Origin: an uncultured Eubacteriaceae bacterium
GTDB taxonomy: Bacteria > Bacillota > Clostridia > Lachnospirales > Lachnospiraceae
Reading direction: 5' to 3'
DNA: 8,204 nucleotides
Assembly (NCBI GenBank): GCA_945938055.1
Contig: CAMEUH010000104.1
Location: 1-8,204, forward strand
In this document: positions 6,001-8,204 of the stretch, piece by piece
Layout of the letters: the number at the start of each line of letters is the position of its first letter
Numbering within the stretch: position 1 is the first letter of the stretch
Made by a program: the position numbers and the translations under genes
The notes under the pieces: model-generated
Seen by the model: only the letters and a program-made list of their open reading frames with translations
Told to the model about the DNA's origin: nothing
Database searches by the model: none

Positions 6001-8204
6001 TATTCATGACAGAACCTTCCAGAAGTTCTCCATTCCGATATACTTCATAGCATTTGATTCCCGTATCATCATATGGCATACCCCACTCCAATGTAATGGA
6101 AGATCCACTTCGTTCCTTCACAAAAAGCGTATCCACACATAACGGAGGTGTGATGTCCTCATGAGTGGTAACAGAAAGCTTATCCGATTCCAGTGCGATA
6201 TTATTATTCGTATCAAATGGAAATACTTCATATACATATTCATGTCCCGGAAGCAGTCCCTTATCCGTATATACACATTCAAGAATAACTGCTATTTTTT
6301 CACCATCCCTGTATATCTCATATCCCTGCGTCTTAATATCATCCGTTGCCTCTTCAAAAGTAAGAGTAACACTTGTCATTCCAACCTCTGATGCCATGAG
6401 ATTTTTTACCGGCATCGGTGGCTCTTCATCCACATAATCCTTTACAAGTTCCCTGTACACATTCTGATTTCCATTAACAAACTGATACCCTGTATAAATA
6501 CTTTTTGTTATGACCAGTATGTTAAAAATACTGTTGGTTTCATCCTCGATTGTAATATTCTGAATTTTTCTTCCGTTAAGAATTGTTCTGTGATTTCCTC
6601 CCGTCCGGAAATTATCCGTTCCTTCCTGGATAAAATTACCCTTTATTTCCAGAATTCCCTCTGTCATGGTTACCTCATCACAGGAAGCCCCCTTTGCTTT
6701 ATAATCTCCTCCTACACTTATTTTTCCATCCGCATTTTCCATGGATACTCTTCCGTTACCCAAGACCGTCATGTCATGATTTGAAATTAAAACAGAATTT
6801 TCCACGGATAATTTCCCCTGAACCAGAATTTCATCTGCTGATACTTCACAACCAAGAAATTTTGTTTCTCCTTCAATAATCATCTGATTGCCTACAGAAA
6901 AATCTTCTGTAATGATTCCCTGTACTCCGACCCTGCCTGCATATTCTCCCTGTATTTGTGCGTTATTGATAAGATGTACATACCCTTCTCCCTCAATATG
7001 TTCCGACACCGATTGCAGTTTGCATGCAACAAACACATCTGAATCCAGAACAATACCATCCCGTTTATTTTGAAAATTTAAAATTCCAAAAACTGCATTC
7101 TTTGCATGAATCGTCTGTCTGGCATAACCATTCAGAACCATTTCATATTCCTTACCGGTTGCCATGCTTTTTCCTTCACCCAGTACCAAATCCCCACCAA
7201 GAATCATCCTGCCTTTTTCCAGGCGATTTCCACCTTCATTAAACTCCTCAAGATAACAGTTTTTTTCAATACTCAAAACACTTTTCTCATCATTACTTAC
7301 AATCACGCCGCTTTTCTGATAGAGATTTCCTTTTATATACAGCCCGTATCCATTCAGTTCCAGTTCTCCGCCAATCAATGTCAAATCCCCGTCAATTGTC
7401 ATGTTCCTATTCATCTTCCATCCATACAAACCATCATTCTCTCCATAGGAAACCGGGCAGTCTCCATTGATAAAATGATTACATGCTACCGGCCGGTTGA
7501 AGAAAACTCCCTCTTTGCTTGTGTTTCTGATTTCGATTGTTTCTACGGAGCTGTCAACACTTAATTCAATCATCTGATAGTTTTCCCCGGATAAAATCAG
7601 GCTGGCGATCCACCTGAATTTCATGCCTCCATCAACAGTAACATCTCCCTTTATTTCCATGCTTCCATCTGAAGCATCGGTTTTTCCCTTGCAGTTAAAA
7701 TCACCATTCCCTACACATTGGCTGTTCTGAAAAAGACTAAATTCCGTTTCACAGTTCACGTTACCTGCAACATAACAATCTGCCGCTACAATATCACAAT
7801 CTTTTGTGTCAAGATTGCCATTCACGGTTAATAATCTTTCCCTCGGTGCATCAGATGAACCTCTGACCTGCAATTTGTCTTCAGTTTTAAGATTTCCATG
7901 AATAACCACAGGCTTCGGAAGATATAATCCTGATGGTGCTGTAACATTTCCATAAATTGTCACCGGTTCCATCATTAAACCGGCACTCTCAAGTATCAAA
8001 TCGCCATGAAAATTATCCTCGGAAAGCCTTGCACTACTACCAAGACGCAGCAACCCTTCAAACCGTGCACCATTTGCCACAATAGTTCCACAAATTCTCG
8101 GTTCATTGATAAGCTGAATCGGCTCACCAGATGAATTGTTAACTATCAGATTTTTTATGTATCGATTTGATTCCTGCTTTACTGCCGTAATAGCCTGTTT
8201 GGTG
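1..8204 (-). CDS. Giant multidomain RHS/YD-repeat surface protein (partial, both ends missing)
   Basis: One minus-strand frame, complete codons 8203 down to 2, is open for 2734 codons and translates into recognisable extracellular modules throughout. In order by residue (1 = codon 8203-8201): beta-repeat stalk 1-590, FnIII-like 592-772, four Ig+FnIII units 773-1563, PKD 1564-1646, carboxypeptidase-regulatory-like 1647-1734, linker 1735-2110, RHS entry 2111-2234, YD repeats 2235-2734. Family knowledge: YD repeats of RHS/WapA/Tc-toxin proteins wrap into a hollow beta-shell that often encloses a C-terminal toxin released after autoproteolysis. Inference: an exported surface or secreted protein with a long spacer and an RHS head, used in contact-dependent antagonism or adhesion. 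The signal peptide and start lie beyond 8204. The rest of the shell, the core motif and any variable tip lie before position 1. No frameshift, internal stop or break is seen. Product class is secure; biological role is not. Confidence 0.95.
2..1499 (-). repeat. YD-repeat array (RHS shell), about 23 repeats, continues off left edge
   Basis: From L-Y-T-P-D-G-E-E-K-C-F (about 1470) to the edge the protein repeats a unit of about 21 residues: aromatic-x-Y-D-x-x-G-(N/R)-(L/I/M), 9-11 residues, then G-N-x-T/K. Clear copies include L-Y-Q-Y-D-A-E-G-N-L, F-T-Y-D-E-N-G-Y-L, S-Y-Q-Y-D-A-M-G-R-T and T-Y-D-Y-D-A-V-G-N-I. I count about 23, the first few degenerate. Family knowledge: these repeats coil into the beta-cage of RHS/TcC/WapA proteins. 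The conserved core segment that normally ends the array and precedes the variable tip is absent, so it must lie to the left of position 1. Confidence 0.95.
104..607 (-). repeat. Four tandem 126-bp (42-residue) YD double-repeats
   Basis: Units 607-482, 481-356, 355-230 and 229-104 each begin with x-L-G-(N/S)-(V/I)-T (L-L-G-N-V-T, S-L-G-N-I-T, V-L-G-N-I-T, I-L-G-S-V-T) and hold two YD motifs. At DNA level the junctions at 332-353 and 458-479 share 19 of 22 bases, exactly 126 bp apart. The array edge is regular here and looser upstream. This suggests recent internal duplication or homogenisation at a two-repeat period. Confidence 0.85.
1500..1871 (-). other. RHS entry segment (DUF6531-like, residues 2111-2234)
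   Basis: The segment has A-D-P-I-D-V-T-T-G-A-F (1832-1864), the D-P-(V/I)-x-x-x-T-G sequence that opens RHS regions, then G-L-N-L-G-I-Y-Y-N-S and G-H-G-W-Y-H-N-Y (1712-1735), matching the G-x-G-W-x-x-x-Y element of RHS entries. The Y-Y-Y-T-S-P-D-Q and G-L-E-D-Y-Y-A-V-R-D stretches are the first shell strands. It caps or starts the YD shell. Position relative to the YD repeats is as expected for the family. Confidence 0.85.
1872..2409 (-). other. Linker region 2, Ig-like then unassigned (residues 1932-2110)
   Basis: Y-Y-V-K-Y-K-I-S-N-N-S-N-K-D-L-Y-D-F (about 2260-2315) resembles the N-x-S-x-x-x-L-Y-x-x strand pair of DUF11/CARDB-type Ig-like domains. After it comes a segment rich in charged residues and glycine (K-K-D-K-T-V-E-G-E-I; E-E-L-E-T-S-G-D-E-T-G). 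A final strand (I-V-K-V-I-D-L-S-V-L-F) leads into the RHS entry. No catalytic motif is seen. It is probably the neck between the spacer modules and the RHS shell. Confidence 0.4.
2410..3001 (-). other. Linker region 1, weakly assigned, partly Ig-like (residues 1735-1931)
   Basis: The first part (R-R-L-N-L-A-E-M-I-A-M-G-V-D-L-S-N-P then F-Y-G-A-G-W-G-G-G) matches nothing I recognise; the Gly run looks like a loop. The second part, about 2415-2620, has A-V-I-S-L-P-S-E-L-A, a W-L-I-S-V-R-K-S-G-E-N strand and I-N-V-D-V-T-G-K-L-M-P-F. I recall this combination from Ig-like domains just upstream of RHS heads in other Gram-positive proteins (memory, not searched). Confidence 0.45.
3002..3265 (-). 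other. Carboxypeptidase-regulatory-like beta-sandwich (residues 1647-1734)
   Basis: The domain reads V-S-G-T-V-F-I-R-V-C-D-G-R-G-N-P-L-P-G, then V-Y-V-E-P, a D-S-M-G-R-I-Q-L turn, Y-E-I-S-A-Y-H-A-G-Y-E-P and K-T-V-Q-I. The G-x-V ... G-x-P-L-x-G ... D-x-x-G-x-x-x-L ... G-Y pattern is that of the CarboxypepD_reg / CNA-B-like fold. It has no catalytic role; it is a spacer or assembly module. It ends in the charged segment Q-K-N-K-E-K-E-L. Confidence 0.82.
3266..3514 (-). other. PKD domain (residues 1564-1646)
   Basis: The signature is Y-Q-W-N-M-G-D-G-N-S (about 3383-3412), the PKD W-x-x-G-D-G motif, followed by H-A-Y-S-K-K-G-T-Y-T-V-T-L-T-I-W-D, the canonical H-x-Y-x-x-x-G-x-Y-x-V-x-L-x-V. The front half has L-L-D-G-T-L-S-S-D-N-V-G, also typical. 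PKD domains are extracellular beta-sandwiches used as spacers or binding modules. Length, about 83 residues, is normal. This is one of the most secure domain calls in the window. Confidence 0.93.
3515..4099 (-). repeat. Ig-like + FnIII unit 4 of 4 (residues 1368-1563)
   Basis: The linker A-K-D-T-V-A-P-V-V (4079-4105) leads into an Ig-like half with P-V-I-T-V-L-A-T-D-N-H-K-L and Y-T-I-S-V-I-A-W-D-E-E-D-N. The FnIII half begins at V-V-F-P-E-V-P (3779-3799) and has F-K-Y-Y-E-I-Y-R-R and Y-F-Y-T-V-K-A-Y-D-K-A-G-N. It lacks the B-strand Trp (V-K-I-T-G instead), so this FnIII is the most diverged. It ends at D-V-I-A-P-R-A (3500-3520), where PKD begins. Confidence 0.72.
4100..4702 (-). repeat. Ig-like + FnIII unit 3 of 4 (residues 1167-1367)
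   Basis: The linker A-K-D-T-I-K-P (4688-4708) opens an Ig-like half with F-M-L-K-M-K-V-T-D-D-L-A-V and V-W-I-K-Y-E-A-W-D-E-S-G-N-Y. The FnIII half begins at D-I-T-P-P-A-M (4364-4384) and has V-E-L-A-W-E-K-A, Y-N-I-Y-R-A-E and Y-S-Y-K-V-E-A-V-D-E-A-G-N-K-S, an orthodox FnIII ending. Confidence 0.78.
4703..5276 (-). repeat. Ig-like + FnIII unit 2 of 4 (residues 977-1166)
   Basis: The Ig-like half follows the linker D-K-E-S-P-V-I (5258-5278) and shows K-V-R-M-E-V-K-A-Q-D-N-I-G-V, then Y-Q-F-M-V-K-V-Y-D-V-A-G-N-E-S. The FnIII half begins at D-H-T-G-P-E-Q-V (4961-4984) and shows V-Q-L-I-W-N-L-F-D-D, D-Y-F-L-I-E-R-K-K and Y-V-F-R-V-T-A-C-D-I-Y-G-N. Layout and spacing match the other three units. 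Confidence 0.75.
5277..5887 (-). repeat. Ig-like + FnIII unit 1 of 4 (residues 773-976)
   Basis: The Ig-like half starts at V-M-P-E-I-V (5870-5887), with S-I-N-I-Q-I-W-V-K-D-E-D-N and Y-E-F-R-A-I-L-T-D-A-D-G-N-R-D. The Asp-rich turns could bind calcium (inference). The FnIII half starts at I-E-A-P-Q-K-V (5546-5566) and has V-R-L-T-W-D-I, C-E-G-Y-Y-I-Y-R-R and Y-M-Y-G-I-T-A-Y-D-K-Y-G-N. The pair of domains, not one domain, is the repeating element of this part of the protein. Confidence 0.75.
5888..6157 (-). other. FnIII-like domain 2 (residues 683-772)
   Basis: The domain begins at the D-I-T-P-P-L linker (6140-6157) and contains S-I-T-L-E-W-G-M-P-Y-D-D, C-Y-E-V-Y-R-N-G-E-L and Y-R-Y-D-V-V-A-V-D-L-A-E-N. 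It keeps the B-strand Trp and the C and F strand signatures of FnIII. It directly abuts domain 1, whereas every later FnIII is preceded by an Ig-like domain. Confidence 0.85.
6158..6430 (-). other. FnIII-like domain 1 (residues 592-682)
   Basis: A proline hinge D-E-E-P-P-M-P is followed by S-V-T-L-T-F-E-E-A-T-D-D, Q-G-Y-E-I-Y-R-D-G-E-K-I and H-E-Y-V-Y-E-V-F-P-F-D. This is the standard bacterial FnIII strand order (B strand, C strand G-Y-x-I-Y-R, F strand Y-x-Y-x-V). The usual B-strand tryptophan is replaced by Phe. FnIII domains in such proteins act as spacers or carbohydrate/protein-facing modules; no ligand can be read here. Confidence 0.8.
6480..6830 (-). repeat. Stalk module copy B (residues 458-574)
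   Basis: This is the clearer of the two copies. It shows G-R-V-S-M-E-N-A-D-G-K-I-S-V-G-G-D-Y, then L-E-I-K-G-N-F-I-Q-E-G, N-F-R-T-G-G-N-H-R-T-I-L-N-G, K-I-Q-N-I-T-I-E and F-N-I-L-V-I-T-K-S. The sequence N-F-x-x-x-G-x-H-x-x-x-L-x-G-x-x-x-Q is the hallmark I associate with a recurrent module of clostridial cell-surface proteins (from memory, not searched). It ends the stalk. After a short hinge (D-E-E-P-P-M-P, 6410-6430) the FnIII region begins. Confidence 0.6.
6831..7015 (-). other. Stalk spacer between module copies (residues 397-457)
   Basis: About 60 residues join the two stalk modules. Strand-like steps with glycine turns continue (I-E-G-E-G-Y-V-H-L, I-Q-G-E-Y-A-G, I-I-E-G-E-T-K-F, I-L-V-Q-G-K-L), so the solenoid-like character is not interrupted. 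No named domain is recognised. The spacer may be the degenerate front half of copy B. Confidence 0.45.
7016..7409 (-). repeat. Stalk module copy A (residues 265-396)
   Basis: The copy opens with M-T-I-D-G-D-L-T-L-I-G-G-E-L-E-L-N-G-Y, continues with I-K-G-N-L-Y-Q-K-S-G and L-G-G-D-L-V-L, and closes with M-V-L-N-G-Y-A-R-Q-T-I followed by F-G-I-L-N-F-Q-N-K. The same order (glycine-rich strands, then L-N-G-x-x-x-Q, then F-x-I-L) recurs in copy B. I recall this layout from other clostridial surface proteins, with a typical end of L-S-G-x-x-x-Q-x-V-x-F and then F-N-x-L-x-I-x-N, usually near Kelch, FnIII or SLH modules. It is best read as a structural surface module of unknown ligand. Confidence 0.55.
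7410..8203 (-). other. N-terminal beta-repeat stalk, first part (residues 1-264)
   Basis: This protein segment is built of short beta-strand-like steps centred on a hydrophobic-x-G-(N/D)-(L/V) motif: I-Y-G-N-V, I-H-G-N-L, V-N-G-N-L, V-A-G-N-V, I-K-G-D-V, then I-D-G-D-L at its lower edge. Such runs suggest a right-handed beta-solenoid or a bactofilin-like polymer-forming fold. I cannot tell which from sequence alone. It also carries an unusual cysteine cluster (7691-7798). The segment is already in the repeat at the window edge, so more of it probably lies beyond 8204. Probable role: rigid spacer or surface-exposed stalk. No catalytic motif is visible. Confidence 0.6.

Noticed and set aside
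7106..7564. Plus-strand open frame of 152 codons
   Set aside because: It lies antisense to stalk module copy A and has no domain signature; the minus strand carries the glycine-step repeats.
7410..8203. Calling the N-terminal stalk a true bactofilin (cytoskeletal) domain
   Set aside because: The I-x-G-(D/N)-L steps resemble bactofilins, but the setting with FnIII, PKD and RHS modules is that of an exported protein, and the steps are irregular in spacing. Left as solenoid-like.

Overview
The window is the inside of one giant gene. On the minus strand the frame whose codons start (low coordinate) at positions 2, 5, 8 and so on is open from 8203 down to 2: 2734 codons with no stop. I translated it by eye and re-checked the codon phase at about 20 separated landmarks. 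Neither the start codon (beyond 8204) nor the stop codon (before 1) is in the window. I see no intergenic gap, RNA gene, promoter, terminator, insertion sequence or CRISPR array. The other open frames are short and lie antisense to, or out of frame with, this gene.

The protein is a very large modular, probably extracellular RHS/YD-repeat protein. In protein order (high to low coordinates) it has: (1) about 590 residues of beta-rich repeats of the I-x-G-N-L / I-K-G-D-V type, including two copies of a module ending in N-G-x-x-x-Q-x-I (8203 to about 6435); (2) two fibronectin type III (FnIII)-like domains (6430 to 5888); (3) four units of about 200 residues, each an Ig-like domain followed by a FnIII-like domain (5887 to 3515); (4) a PKD domain (3514 to 3266); (5) a carboxypeptidase-regulatory-like beta-sandwich (3265 to 3002); (6) about 375 residues of poorly assigned, probably Ig-like linker (3001 to 1872); (7) an RHS entry segment with A-D-P-I-D-V-T-T-G-A-F and G-H-G-W-Y-H-N-Y (1871 to 1500); (8) about 23 YD repeats running off the left edge (1499 to 2). 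The last part contains an exact four-fold 126-bp (42-residue) super-repeat at 104-607.

Base composition is moderately AT-rich, GGA/AGA/GAA/ATT/AAA codons are frequent, and the FnIII style (G-Y-x-I-Y-R ... A-x-D-x-x-G-N) is typical of Firmicutes. This suggests a Clostridia-class organism, perhaps Lachnospiraceae. That is inference from style, not proof.

By analogy with RHS/WapA-type proteins, the YD repeats should form a beta-shell that ends in a variable, possibly toxic C-terminal domain. The stalk, FnIII, Ig and PKD modules would present that shell away from the cell surface. Both decisive parts, the N-terminal export or anchoring signal and the C-terminal tip, lie outside the window, so toxin versus adhesin cannot be settled here.
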